Assembly (NCBI RefSeq): GCF_039537265.1
Contig: NZ_BAABAE010000004.1
Span: 1 to 64,000 of the forward strand
Source of the DNA: Terrimesophilobacter bigeumensis
Lineage (GTDB): Bacteria; Actinomycetota; Actinomycetes; Actinomycetales; Microbacteriaceae
Direction of reading: 5' to 3'
DNA: 64,000 nucleotides
Both the position numbers and the translations under genes were made by a program. Below are positions 8,577-17,285 of the stretch, one piece after another (position 1 is the stretch's first letter; every line of letters starts with the position of its first letter). The notes under the pieces were generated by a model. The model was given only the letters and a program-made list of their open reading frames with translations, was not told the DNA's origin and did no database searches.

Positions 8577-9986
8577 ATGGCGACAGCAGCTTCGACCCCT
8601 TCGCGTCCCGCGCACTTTTCAGTTGGTCGTTCGCGATTGCTCCTGGCTGCCGCTGCGACGCTCGCGGCCGGCCTCGTCCTCGGGGCCGGATCGCCCGCCT
8701 GGGCGGATGCGGTGGTCCCGCCGGCGATCTCCGTCGGAGACGCGCCGGGCGGCGTGGCATTCGCTCCGGATGGCTCTAAGGCGTATGTCGTCAACAGCGG
8801 CTCCGACTCGGTGTCGGTCATCAATACAGCCACGGATACCGTGGTGGGCACGATCACGGTCGGTTCCAACCCACTCTTCGTCGCCTTCTCCCCGGACGAG
8901 GCAATGGCCTACGTAACCAATCGCTTCTCTAACTCGGTGTCGGTGATCGACACGGACACGGATGCCGTCGTCGACACGATCGCCGTCGGTTCCGAACCGA
9001 TCTCGGTGGCGTTCGCGTCAGACGGCGGACGTGCCTATGTCACGAACCGCGCTGACGGTTCGGTGTCGATCATCGACACCTCAAGCGGTCTCGTCGTGGC
9101 GACGGTCGCCGTCGGTACCAGCCCGAGCGGCATTGCAATCTCCCCGGACGGCTCTCGGGCCTATGTCGCGAACCAAGGCGGGAGCTCGGTGTCAGTGATC
9201 GATACCGTCGCGGGGGCGGTGGTTGGTGCGCCGATCGACGTCGGATCCTTCCCGTCGGGCATCGCGGTCTCCCCGGACGGCTCCCTGGTCTACGTCGCGA
9301 ACCAGTTAGAGAACTCCGTGTCGGTGATCGATGCGGCGACCGCCGCCGTCACGGTGACCATCGCGCTCGGTCTGGGGACACAGCCCTACATTCCGGCGTT
9401 CTCCCCGGATGGCACCAAGATCTACGTCACTAACCTCAATAGCGACTCCATCTCGGTGATCGACCCGGTCACGGCGGCGGTTGTCGCGACGATCCCGATG
9501 GGGAACCGCCCGGTGCTTACGGCGTTCTCCCTCACCCAGCCAAAGGCCTATGTCACCAACGAGGACGACGACTCGGTGACGGTCATCGCCGTCGACGCGG
9601 TCGCACCGGCGATCACGTCAGGTCTACCGTCGGCCGCCACCCAGAACTCGGCCTACTCGTTCACCGTGACGGCATCCGGGTACGAGGCGCCGACCTTCGC
9701 GGTGACCGTGGGCGAACTGCCGGCGGGTCTGGATCTCGACCCCGTCTCCGGCACCGTCTCGGGCACTCCGACGACCTCAGGGAGCTTCGCGTTCACCGTC
9801 ACCGCGAGCAATTCGGCCGGATCGGATGCCGCGGCCTACACGCTCGAGATCGAGTCGGCCCCGACCATCGACAACGAGTTGGCGGCGACTGGGGTCGACG
9901 CGCGGATGGGCGGGCTGCTGGGCGGTCTCCTGCTGCTGGGCGGAGCGGTCTTCGTCGCGGCTCGCCGGCGCCGGCAGACTGCCTGA
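8577..9986 (+). CDS. secreted seven-blade YVTN beta-propeller protein with Ig-like domain and LAATG sortase signal
   Basis: A 469-residue cell-surface protein. Residues 1-45 form a signal peptide (SRLLLAAAATLAAG, cleavage after AWA). Seven repeats of about 42 residues follow, each with the pattern DGS.AYV.N...SVSVID and then V..I.VG..P, building a YVTN-type propeller (about residues 48-340). A putative Ig domain (SGLPSAATQ to YTLEIE) runs to about 430. The C-terminus has LAATG, a hydrophobic stretch and RRRR, a class E-type sortase anchoring signal. The ligand is unknown. Some codons (tta, aat, tct, ata) are rarer in the neighbouring housekeeping genes, which hints at a different history. The ATG follows a weak GGAG site. 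It converges with the acetyltransferase gene. Confidence 0.85.
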   Translation: MATAASTPSRPAHFSVGRSRLLLAAAATLAAGLVLGAGSPAWADAVVPPAISVGDAPGGVAFAPDGSKAYVVNSGSDSVSVINTATDTVVGTITVGSNPLFVAFSPDEAMAYVTNRFSNSVSVIDTDTDAVVDTIAVGSEPISVAFASDGGRAYVTNRADGSVSIIDTSSGLVVATVAVGTSPSGIAISPDGSRAYVANQGGSSVSVIDTVAGAVVGAPIDVGSFPSGIAVSPDGSLVYVANQLENSVSVIDAATAAVTVTIALGLGTQPYIPAFSPDGTKIYVTNLNSDSISVIDPVTAAVVATIPMGNRPVLTAFSLTQPKAYVTNEDDDSVTVIAVDAVAPAITSGLPSAATQNSAYSFTVTASGYEAPTFAVTVGELPAGLDLDPVSGTVSGTPTTSGSFAFTVTASNSAGSDAAAYTLEIESAPTIDNELAATGVDARMGGLLGGLLLLGGAVFVAARRRRQTA

Positions 9987-10031
9987 TACGACGCGACACG
10001 ACGCGACGAGCTTGGCGAGCTGCGGCCGGCA

Positions 10032-11114
10032 CTAACTCACGCCGGTGTCCTTCTTCCAGCCGCCTCCGTAGCCAACCGCAACGAAACCGATCGCCTCGTT
10101 GACATCGAGCATGCGACGGTTCTCCTCGGCGTTGAAGGTGGTGACCGACGGATGCCCCGGGTGCGTCTCGGCGAGGTACTGCAGGTTCGCGAGCTTGAGG
10201 AGCATCCCCAGCCGGTGGCCGCGGTGCTCCTTGAGCACGAGGGTGTCCTGCTGCTCGACCGGCCGTTCGAGTTCGGCGGGAACCGAGAGCTCGGTGAAGC
10301 CCGCGAGCCTGCCCGACGGCACATGCTCGGCAACGGTGAGGAGCATCGTGCGCGGGCTCTCCTCCTGACGGTCGTCGATGGTGCGCACCCGGTCGTCGTC
10401 CCAGTTCTCCTCGTTGACCTCGAGGCCGGCCGCCGGCGCATCCGTGCTCATCCGCTGGTGGAGGAGGGCGATGTCGGAGACCCACTGCTCGGGGGTGCGC
10501 CCGGTCCACCGGACGAGCCGGTAGTCCTCGCCAGCAGCAGCCAGGGCAGAGTCGAAGAGTCGCGCGAACTCGGTCTCATCCACGGGAAGTGCGAGGCGGC
10601 TCATCCGCTCGACCTGCTCAAGGGCGAATCCCCGCTCAAGCAGGAATCGAGTCTCCGGGTTATCGAGGGGGACCGAACCGAAGCCGGTCGGAGACGGCAA
10701 CTGCTCCGATCCGTCGGCGCCTTTGTGGATGAAATAGCCCTGCTGCACGGTGCGGTCATCGGCTGCGCACATCGCCACCAGCCTCTCGTAGAGCGCGGAG
10801 CCGATACCGCGCCGACGGAACGCGGGCAGCACCTCGATCGCGAGCCAGGCATCCTTGGAGTCCTCTTCGATGGGCGCCTGGTAGATGGCGCGGGCGACGA
10901 TGCGCCCGTCGACCCGCGCAACGAGGCAGGTTTGGGGCTGGTACGAGTCCTGCCAGTTCGGCAGGAGCTCCGCGGGCTCGTAACACAGGTCGCGGTTGCC
11001 GACGGTGTCGGCCTCGATCTCGTTGCGGACGTGCGTCATCTCGATGAAACCGGCCGCATCCGGTGCGTCGATCGTGGCCGGGATCACCAGTTGGTCGATC
11101 GTGAAAGCGGTCAT
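10032..11114 (-). CDS. GNAT family N-acetyltransferase (probably two GNAT modules)
   Basis: A 360-residue protein on the minus strand. An N-terminal GNAT domain is clear: the acetyl-CoA loop is FRRRGIGSALYE near residue 95, preceded by AWLAIEVLP. A second GNAT-like half follows, with VLKEHRGHRLGMLLKLAN near residue 310 and the TFNAEENRRMLDVNEAIGF terminal strand. Substrate is not predictable; tandem-GNAT proteins of this layout are common in actinobacteria. The ATG at 11112-11114 has GGAG upstream. The same frame stays open far upstream through smc antisense, but that extension has no protein-like features. It is transcribed divergently from smc and convergently to the beta-propeller gene. 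Confidence 0.85.
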   Translation of the reverse strand: MTAFTIDQLVIPATIDAPDAAGFIEMTHVRNEIEADTVGNRDLCYEPAELLPNWQDSYQPQTCLVARVDGRIVARAIYQAPIEEDSKDAWLAIEVLPAFRRRGIGSALYERLVAMCAADDRTVQQGYFIHKGADGSEQLPSPTGFGSVPLDNPETRFLLERGFALEQVERMSRLALPVDETEFARLFDSALAAAGEDYRLVRWTGRTPEQWVSDIALLHQRMSTDAPAAGLEVNEENWDDDRVRTIDDRQEESPRTMLLTVAEHVPSGRLAGFTELSVPAELERPVEQQDTLVLKEHRGHRLGMLLKLANLQYLAETHPGHPSVTTFNAEENRRMLDVNEAIGFVAVGYGGGWKKDTGVS

Positions 11115-11259
11115 GGGGTCACTCCGTGTCGATGGTCCGTCCCTCGACAGGGTGTCGGGGCGAGAAGTGCAAAGCCGATCAGGATACATGCGCGGCGAGC
11201 GGCCTGTGCCGGAGAGAAACCGAACCGTTGTAATCGACGGAACCCTCCCGTCGTTCCGG

Positions 11260-11265
11260 TACCGT
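11260..11265 (+). promoter_or_regulatory. -10 element (TACCGT) of smc
   Basis: TACCGT lies six bases before an ATG at 11272 that opens a 13-codon frame. The transcript start is expected near 11272, giving smc a leader of about 32 bases containing the GGAGGG site. Confidence 0.5.
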
Positions 11266-11271
11266 AGTTGG

Positions 11272-11313
11272 ATGAGTTTCGTCGGGTCGAGGAGGGCACC
11301 GCGGTGTACCTGA
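11272..11313 (+). CDS. possible leaderless 13-codon upstream ORF overlapping the smc start
   Basis: Beginning at the predicted transcript start, ATG opens a frame encoding MSFVGSRRAPRCT. Its TGA (11311-11313) lies just inside smc, whose GTG is at 11304. Such an overlap could couple smc translation to the short frame. No homology is claimed. It may equally be chance, with 11272 only the mRNA 5' end. Confidence 0.25.
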   Translation: MSFVGSRRAPRCT

Positions 11314-14300
11314 AGAGCCTGACCCTCAAGGGGTTCAAGTCCTTCGCCCAACCGACCACCTTCGCCTTCGAGCCGGGGGTCACCTGTGTCGTGGGGCCGA
11401 ACGGCTCCGGCAAATCCAATGTGGTGGATGCGCTCGCCTGGGTCATGGGGGAGCAGGGCGCGAAGACCCTCCGCGGCGGCAAGATGGAGGACGTCATCTT
11501 CGCCGGCACGGCGACGAAGGGCCCGCTCGGCCGTGCCGAGGTCGTGCTCACGATCGACAACGCGGATGGCGCCCTCCCGATCGATTATTCCGAGGTCACG
11601 ATCAGTCGTACGCTGTTCCGCAACGGCGGCAGCGAGTACGCGATCAACGGCGAGGCCTGCCGCCTGCTCGACGTGCAGGAGCTCCTGAGCGACTCCGGGC
11701 TCGGCCGGGAGATGCACGTCATCGTCGGGCAGGGGCAGCTCGACCAGGTGCTGCACGCGACCCCGGATGAACGGCGGGGGTTCATCGAGGAGGCCGCCGG
11801 CATCCTCAAGCATCGCCGCCGCAAGGAGAAGACCCTGCGCAAGCTCGAGGCGATGCAGGCGAACCTCACCCGCCTGAGCGACCTCGCCGGCGAGATCCGA
11901 CGCCAGTTGAAGCCTCTCGGGCATCAGGCCGAGATCGCGAAGGAGGCCCAGTCGATCGCCGCGATCGTCCGCGACGCGAGGGCGAGACTTCTCGCTGACG
12001 AGGTCGTCACGCTGCGGTCGAGCCTCACGCTGCACGGTCGCAGCGAGTCGGAGCGCAAGACCGAGCGCATCGTGCTGCAGGAGCAGCTCGACCAGAACAA
12101 GCTGCGCGAGCAGCACATCGAGCAGGCACAGGTCGGCGATGCCGTCGACATCGCCCGCCGTACCGCGTTCGGACTCGAGTCGGTGCAGGAGCGCCTGCGC
12201 GGACTCTTCACCCTGGCTAACCAGCGGCTCGCGCTGCTCGGCACCCAGGTGGACGACCCGGGAGCAGGGAGCGCCGTGACCCCGCAGCAGGTCGTCGATG
12301 CGAAGGCCGAGGTCGAGCGGCTGGCGGAGGCGGTCACCTCGGCGGAGGATGCGTGGCATGCGACCCAGCTCGCGAGCGGGCAGGCGAAGGCGAACCTGGA
12401 TGCGCTCGACGAGGAGATCGCCCTGCAGAGTTCGCTCGTCTCGAAGCACGACCTCGAGCTCTCGAAGCTCACCGGACAGGCGGAGACGGCGGCCTCCAGA
12501 CTCGCCGCCGTGCGCGGCGAGGTGCTCCGCCAGCAGAACGCCCTCGACGCGGCCATCGAGCGGCGCGAAGCCGCACAGGCGCAGTTCGCGAGCCTCGAGA
12601 CGGATGCCGCCCTCGGCGAGACGGCGGAGACCGATCTTGACGCAGCCTACGAGGCCGCACAGGCCGAGGTGACGGCGGCGGAAGCCGAGATCGAGCGGCT
12701 TCGTGAGGAGCTTCACGGTCACGAGCGGGAACGCTCGGGGCTCGCCGCCCGCACGAGCGCCCTCTCGAGCGCCCTCGATCAGAAGGACGGCTCGAGCGCG
12801 CTCGTCGCGAAGAATCTCCGCGGCATCCGGGGACTCGTCGCCGAGCACATCCAGGTGCAGCCGGGGTTCGAGGCTGCGGTCGCGGCCGCGCTCGGCTCGC
12901 TCGCCGATGCGGTGCTGGCCGACGACCGGGGCTCCGCCGTCGATGCGATCGAGCTCGCCCGCTCCGACGAGCTCGGGCGAGTCGAGGTGCTGCTCGCCGA
13001 TGCCGGCGCCGCTGGGGCACGCGTGGGCCTTCAGGCCGACCTGCCCGCGGGCGCCGTTGCGGCGGCTTCCGTCGTGACCGCGCCGGGCGGCGTGCTCGGC
13101 ATCCTCGCGGATGTCGTCATCGCCGACGACCTCGACGTCGCCCGCCGCGCCTGGAAGGCCATCGGGGACGACTCGACGGTGACGGTCATCACGAAGGCCG
13201 GAGACGTGCTGAGCCGGTGGGTGCTGCGCGGAGGCTCCGGCGCCAAAAGATCGCGCGTCGAACTCGTCGCGGACCGTGAGGCCGCGCAGGCCAGGCATAC
13301 CGAGGTCACGACGTTGATCGACCGGGCCCAGTTCGCCCTCGCCGAGCAGCGGGCCGTGCTCGACGCAGCGAAGGAGCGGGCGACAGCGGCGCTCGCCGCC
13401 CTGCGCGAGTTCGACGCGCAGCTCGCGGCCCGCACCGAGAAGCTCAGCCGTGCGCGTGTGCAGGTGGAGGCCGCCCAGGCCGAGTCCGAGCGACTGGAGC
13501 GGGGCCTCGCTCTCGCGACCGAGACGGTGGCGGATGCCGTGAAGGCATCCGAGGCGGCCGGCGGCCAGCTGGAGGCGGCGCAGTCCGCACCGCGGCCCAT
13601 CCTGGATGTCGCCGCACGCGATGGGCTCTCTGCCGAACTGGACACTGCGCGAGAGCTCGAGGTCGAGGCGCGGCTGCAACTGGAGACGGCGCGCGAGCGG
13701 GTACGGGCCGAGGAGCTTCGCGCGGTCCAGCTCGCGAGGCAGCTGGACGAGGATCGCGCGGCGGCCGAGGAGGCGGCGAGGCGTGCGGTCATCCGTCGTC
13801 GCCAGCTCGAGTCCGCGCAGAGGGTCATCGAGGCGTTACCGCCGGTGCTCGACACCGTCGACCGTTCGGTGTCGCAGGCGCGCGTCGAACTCGCCGCGCG
13901 CGAGTCGGAGCGCGCCCAGCAGAACGAGGAGCTCGCCGTGCTGCGTCGCGAGGAGAGTTCGCTGCGTGAGCGGCTTTCTGCGATCAGCGAGAGCGTGCAC
14001 GGGCTCGAGATGCAGATCTACGAGAAGAAGCTCCAGCTGTCGAGTCTGCTCGAGCGCGCGGGCGAGGAGCTCGGGCTCGTCGAGGACGTGCTCGTCGCCG
14101 AGTACGGGCCCGAGGTGCCGGTGCCCGCCGATCCGCTGTCCGTCGACGTGGCGCATGCCGACGCGATGCCCGCCGACCTCGCGGTCGCGTCCCAAATGAA
14201 GGCAATCCCGGATGCTGGTGCCGAGAACATGGGCGACTCGGACCAGGTGGGCGCGGGAATGCCTTCATTTGGGGCGGGGAAGCCGTTCGTGCGCGCCGAG

Positions 14301-14954
14301 CAGGAGGCCCGGCTCACCAAGGCCGAGCGCAAGCTCGCCCAGCTCGGCCGCGTCAACCCGCTCGCCCTCGAGGAGTTCGAGGCGCTCGAGCAGCGTCACA
14401 GGTTCCTGACCGAGCAGCTCACCGACCTCACCAACACCCGCAGGGACCTCCTCACGATCATCGAGGACATCGACGACAGGATGCAGGAGATCTTCGCGAG
14501 CGCGTTCGAGGACACCAAGGCAGCCTTCAACGAGGTCTTCCCCGTACTGTTCCCCGGCGGCGCCGGCAGCATCCATCTCACCGAGCCGGACGACCTGCTC
14601 ACGACCGGCATCGACGTCACCGTGAGACCGGCCGGCAAGAAGATCGAGCGGCTGTCGCTCCTGAGCGGCGGGGAGCGCTCGCTCGCGGCGGTCGCCCTGC
14701 TCATCGCGATCTTCACGGCGAGGCCGAGCCCGTTCTACATCCTCGACGAGGTGGAGGCAGCACTCGACGACGCCAACCTCGGGCGGCTTCTCACCGTGCT
14801 CGAGGGACTTCGGGAGGGCTCACAACTCATCGTGATCACCCACCAGAAGCGCACGATGGAGATCGCGGATGCGCTCTACGGCGTCTCGATGCGCCAGGAC
14901 GGCGTGAGTGCTGTCGTCGGCCAGCGCGTCGCGCACGAGGAACAGGCCAGCTGA
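11304..14954 (+). CDS. smc: chromosome segregation protein SMC
   Basis: A 1216-residue condensin subunit that organises and segregates the chromosome. The Walker A motif GPNGSGKSN is at residues 31-39. Long coiled coils flank a hinge around residues 510-660 (EHIQVQPGFEAAV onward). The C-terminal head has LLSGGERSLAAVALL and the Walker B YILDEVEAALDD. The GTG at 11304 gives the classical VYLKSLTLKGFKSFA N-terminus and has GGAGGG eight bases upstream. About residues 962-990 (QMKAIPDAG to FGAGK) form a glycine-rich stretch encoded by an 83-bp inverted repeat, just before the conserved PFVRAEQEARL segment of the second coiled coil. The gene stands between mutM and ftsY, as usual in actinobacteria. 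Confidence 0.96.
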   Translation: MYLKSLTLKGFKSFAQPTTFAFEPGVTCVVGPNGSGKSNVVDALAWVMGEQGAKTLRGGKMEDVIFAGTATKGPLGRAEVVLTIDNADGALPIDYSEVTISRTLFRNGGSEYAINGEACRLLDVQELLSDSGLGREMHVIVGQGQLDQVLHATPDERRGFIEEAAGILKHRRRKEKTLRKLEAMQANLTRLSDLAGEIRRQLKPLGHQAEIAKEAQSIAAIVRDARARLLADEVVTLRSSLTLHGRSESERKTERIVLQEQLDQNKLREQHIEQAQVGDAVDIARRTAFGLESVQERLRGLFTLANQRLALLGTQVDDPGAGSAVTPQQVVDAKAEVERLAEAVTSAEDAWHATQLASGQAKANLDALDEEIALQSSLVSKHDLELSKLTGQAETAASRLAAVRGEVLRQQNALDAAIERREAAQAQFASLETDAALGETAETDLDAAYEAAQAEVTAAEAEIERLREELHGHERERSGLAARTSALSSALDQKDGSSALVAKNLRGIRGLVAEHIQVQPGFEAAVAAALGSLADAVLADDRGSAVDAIELARSDELGRVEVLLADAGAAGARVGLQADLPAGAVAAASVVTAPGGVLGILADVVIADDLDVARRAWKAIGDDSTVTVITKAGDVLSRWVLRGGSGAKRSRVELVADREAAQARHTEVTTLIDRAQFALAEQRAVLDAAKERATAALAALREFDAQLAARTEKLSRARVQVEAAQAESERLERGLALATETVADAVKASEAAGGQLEAAQSAPRPILDVAARDGLSAELDTARELEVEARLQLETARERVRAEELRAVQLARQLDEDRAAAEEAARRAVIRRRQLESAQRVIEALPPVLDTVDRSVSQARVELAARESERAQQNEELAVLRREESSLRERLSAISESVHGLEMQIYEKKLQLSSLLERAGEELGLVEDVLVAEYGPEVPVPADPLSVDVAHADAMPADLAVASQMKAIPDAGAENMGDSDQVGAGMPSFGAGKPFVRAEQEARLTKAERKLAQLGRVNPLALEEFEALEQRHRFLTEQLTDLTNTRRDLLTIIEDIDDRMQEIFASAFEDTKAAFNEVFPVLFPGGAGSIHLTEPDDLLTTGIDVTVRPAGKKIERLSLLSGGERSLAAVALLIAIFTARPSPFYILDEVEAALDDANLGRLLTVLEGLREGSQLIVITHQKRTMEIADALYGVSMRQDGVSAVVGQRVAHEEQAS
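14191..14273. repeat. 83-bp nested palindromic element in frame inside smc
   Basis: The outer arms are 14191-14209 (starting CCCAAATGAAGGCA) and 14255-14273 (ending TGCCTTCATTTGGG), complementary at 18 of 19 bases. Inside them, CTGGTGCCGAG and CTCGGACCAG form a second, nearly perfect pair. The whole element could fold into one long hairpin. It encodes the glycine-rich linker QMKAIPDAG...PSFGAGK of SMC, so it is tolerated in frame. Confidence 0.8.
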
Positions 14955-14962
14955 TTGCTCGT

Positions 14963-15018
14963 CCCCTCTGCGTGAGGGGTCAGTTACTGCTCTTCGCGAG
15001 CCGGCTGAAGAGCGTAAC
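14963..15018 (+). terminator. double hairpin downstream of smc
   Basis: CCCCT...AGGGG (14963-14979) is followed by a longer hairpin whose arms are GTTACTGCTCTTC (14983-14995) and GAAGAGCGTAAC (15007-15018), with one unpaired base. There is no T-run, so this is a terminator-like structure rather than a canonical one. It separates smc from the leaderless transporter gene at 15060. Confidence 0.5.
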
Positions 15019-15047
15019 CGTTCCTTCGCCGAAGAGGGGCGCAGCAA

Positions 15048-15053
15048 TAGACT
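15048..15053 (+). promoter_or_regulatory. -10 element (TAGACT) of leaderless MFS gene
   Basis: TAGACT, six bases, then the GTG at 15060; no ribosome site is present. Confidence 0.65.
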
Positions 15054-15059
15054 TGCGCG

Positions 15060-16292
15060 GTGATCGAGACCGCCGCCATCCAGAAGCGGGTCATCCGCGC
15101 CCTCGTGTTCGCGCAGATCCTCGGCGGGATCGGGCTCGGCGCGACCGTCTCGGTCGGGGCTCTCCTGGCCTCGGATGTCAGCGGCTCGCCAGCGTGGTCC
15201 GGCATGGCGGCGACGATGAGCACGCTCGGCGCCGCCCTCATCGCGGTGCCGCTCGCTCGCGCGGCCCAAGCCAGGGGCCGTCGCGTCGCGCTCTCGATCG
15301 GCTCGATCGTCGCGGCGTTGGGAGCGGTGCTGGCGACCTTCGCCGCCGCACTCGGCTCCTTCCCGTTGCTCCTCGTCGGGCTCGCGCTCGCCGGAGCCGG
15401 GTCCGCCACGAACCTGCAGGCGCGGTTCGCGGCGACCGACCTCGCCGTGCCCCTGCACCGGGCGCGGCAACTCTCGCTCGTCGTGTGGTCGACCACGATC
15501 GGCGCGGTCCTCGGCCCGAATCTCATCGAGCCGGGGGAACTGATCGGCGGGGCCATCGGGCTTCCGACCCTCACCGGTCCCTTCGTCTTCACGGTTGCGG
15601 CGCAGGTCGCGGCGATGCTCGTCTACTACTTCGCCCTGCGGCCGGATCCGCTGCTCACCGCACTGGCGAACGCGCCAGCGCGCGAGGGCGCGCCGCCCCG
15701 GCACGGCTTTGCGACCCTGCGCGTGAACGCGCTCGCCCGGTACGCGGTCGCCGCCGTCGCCCTCAGCCACGCGACGATGGTCGCGATGATGTCGATGACA
15801 CCCGTGCACCTCTATGAGCACGGGGCGACGCTCATCATCGTCGGTTTCGCCCTGAGCCTCCACATCGCGGGGATGTACGCGCTCTCCCCAGCCTTCGGCT
15901 GGCTCGCCGACCGCTGGGGCCGCATCCCGACGATCCTGTTCGGTCAGGGCATGCTTGTGGTGTCGCTCCTCACCGCATGGGTCGGCAGCCACTCGCAGGT
16001 GCTCGTCATCGTGAGCGTCGTGTTCCTCGGACTCGGCTGGTCCGCGTCGACGATCGCAGGGTCGACCCTCGTCGCGGAGTCCGCACCGGTCGACGACCGG
16101 GCGGGGTTGCAGGGGGTCTCCGACCTGCTCATGAACTCGACGGCCGCGGTGTGCGGTGCACTCGCCGGCCCGGTGCTCGCTCTCGTCGGCTACTCAGGCC
16201 TCGGCGTCGTGTGCCTGCTGCTCGTCGCCGTCGTCGGGTTCTGGTCGGTGCGGCACCTGGCGCCCGCGCGGCGACCGGCCGACATCCGATAG
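15060..16292 (+). CDS. MFS family transporter
   Basis: A 410-residue integral membrane protein with about twelve hydrophobic segments in two halves, separated by a short charged loop near residues 200-220 (ANAPAREGAPPRHG). The second half contains the MFS loop motif LADRWGRIPTILFG near residue 280. Substrate cannot be predicted; drug or metabolite export is usual for this layout. The GTG start is supported by TAGACT six bases upstream. ftsY begins 17 bases downstream with its own -10 element overlapping the intergenic gap, so read-through as well as independent expression are possible. Confidence 0.85.
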   Translation: MIETAAIQKRVIRALVFAQILGGIGLGATVSVGALLASDVSGSPAWSGMAATMSTLGAALIAVPLARAAQARGRRVALSIGSIVAALGAVLATFAAALGSFPLLLVGLALAGAGSATNLQARFAATDLAVPLHRARQLSLVVWSTTIGAVLGPNLIEPGELIGGAIGLPTLTGPFVFTVAAQVAAMLVYYFALRPDPLLTALANAPAREGAPPRHGFATLRVNALARYAVAAVALSHATMVAMMSMTPVHLYEHGATLIIVGFALSLHIAGMYALSPAFGWLADRWGRIPTILFGQGMLVVSLLTAWVGSHSQVLVIVSVVFLGLGWSASTIAGSTLVAESAPVDDRAGLQGVSDLLMNSTAAVCGALAGPVLALVGYSGLGVVCLLLVAVVGFWSVRHLAPARRPADIR

Positions 16293-16296
16293 CGTC

Positions 16297-16302
16297 TAGG
16301 CT
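16297..16302 (+). promoter_or_regulatory. -10 element (TAGGCT) of leaderless ftsY
   Basis: TAGGCT, seven bases (ctctctc), then the ATG at 16310. The pyrimidine-rich spacer contains no ribosome site. Confidence 0.6.
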
Positions 16303-16309
16303 CTCTCTC

Positions 16310-17188
16310 ATGGCTGAGAGTTCCAGGCCCTGGTCGCTCGGCGGCGCGCTTCGCGGCATGTTCGCGAAGAAGACGATCGACGACGAGACCTGGGACGACC
16401 TCGAGGACGCCCTCATCTCGGCGGATTTCGGACCGGATGTGACCGACTCGGTCGTCACCGAACTGCGGGCGAGCGTGGATCGGTTCAGGACGACGGATCC
16501 CGCCGACCTCAAGCGGATGCTGCGCGAGACCCTCGAGGAACGCCTCGCCCGTCTCGACCCGACCCTGACCCTCTCCGCGCGCCCCGCCGTCGTGCTCGTC
16601 GTCGGGGTCAACGGGGTCGGCAAGACGACGACGATCGGCAAATTCGCGAGATTCCTCGCGGGTCACGGCCGCAGTGTCGTCGTCGGCGCGGCGGATACCT
16701 TCCGGGCCGCCGCTGTCGAGCAGCTCGCGACCTGGGCGGAGCGCGGAGGGGCGCAGATCGTCAAGCCGCAGCAGCAGGGGCAGGACCCGGCATCCGTCGC
16801 GTTCCAGACCGTCGAGAAGGCGCAGCGGGAGGGAATCGACATCGTGCTGATCGACACCGCGGGCCGCCTTCAGACCAAGAGCGGGCTCATGGACGAGCTC
16901 GGCAAGATCAAGCGCGTCGTCGAGAAGCAGACCGAGATCGCCGAGGTGCTCCTCGTGCTCGACGCGACAACCGGGCAGAACGGGCTCGCCCAGGCGGAGG
17001 CGTTCATCGAGCACGCCGGCGTCACGGGACTCGTGCTCACGAAGCTCGACGGTTCGGCGAAGGGCGGCTTCGTGCTCGCCGTGCAGGAGAGGACCGGTAT
17101 CCCGATCAAGCTCGTCGGCCAGGGTGAGGGGATCGGCGACCTGACCGGCTTCACCCCGCACGTCTTCGTGCAGAATCTGGTCGGCTGA
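16310..17188 (+). CDS. ftsY: signal recognition particle receptor FtsY
   Basis: A 292-residue SRP GTPase that receives ribosome-SRP complexes at the membrane. The N-domain (AESSRPWSLGGALRGMF onward) is followed by the G-domain with GVNGVGKTTTIGKFA (G1, near residue 103), DTFRAAAVEQL, DTAGRLQTK (G3) and TKLDGSAKGG (G4/G5). The long acidic A-domain of E. coli FtsY is missing, which is normal for many Gram-positive bacteria. The ATG at 16310 is supported by the leaderless -10 seven bases upstream. Its partner ffh is at 20586, with four genes between them. Confidence 0.96.
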   Translation: MAESSRPWSLGGALRGMFAKKTIDDETWDDLEDALISADFGPDVTDSVVTELRASVDRFRTTDPADLKRMLRETLEERLARLDPTLTLSARPAVVLVVGVNGVGKTTTIGKFARFLAGHGRSVVVGAADTFRAAAVEQLATWAERGGAQIVKPQQQGQDPASVAFQTVEKAQREGIDIVLIDTAGRLQTKSGLMDELGKIKRVVEKQTEIAEVLLVLDATTGQNGLAQAEAFIEHAGVTGLVLTKLDGSAKGGFVLAVQERTGIPIKLVGQGEGIGDLTGFTPHVFVQNLVG

Positions 17189-17273
17189 ACTCGAGCCTGC
17201 CGGCATTCCCTTCCGGCGTTCGCCGCCCGATCGTCGCGCGAAAAAACTCTCGCGCTGGGCGCCCGCCGACCAC

Positions 17274-17279
17274 TAACGT
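17274..17279 (+). promoter_or_regulatory. -10 element (TAACGT) of leaderless membrane protein gene
   Basis: TAACGT, six bases, then the GTG at 17286. Confidence 0.6.
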
Positions 17280-17285
17280 GTACCC

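Noticed and set aside
11115..13679. Upstream extension of the acetyltransferase frame antisense to smc
   Set aside because: The extension has low-complexity composition and no motifs, whereas smc on the other strand is complete; the GNAT start at 11114 has its own ribosome site.
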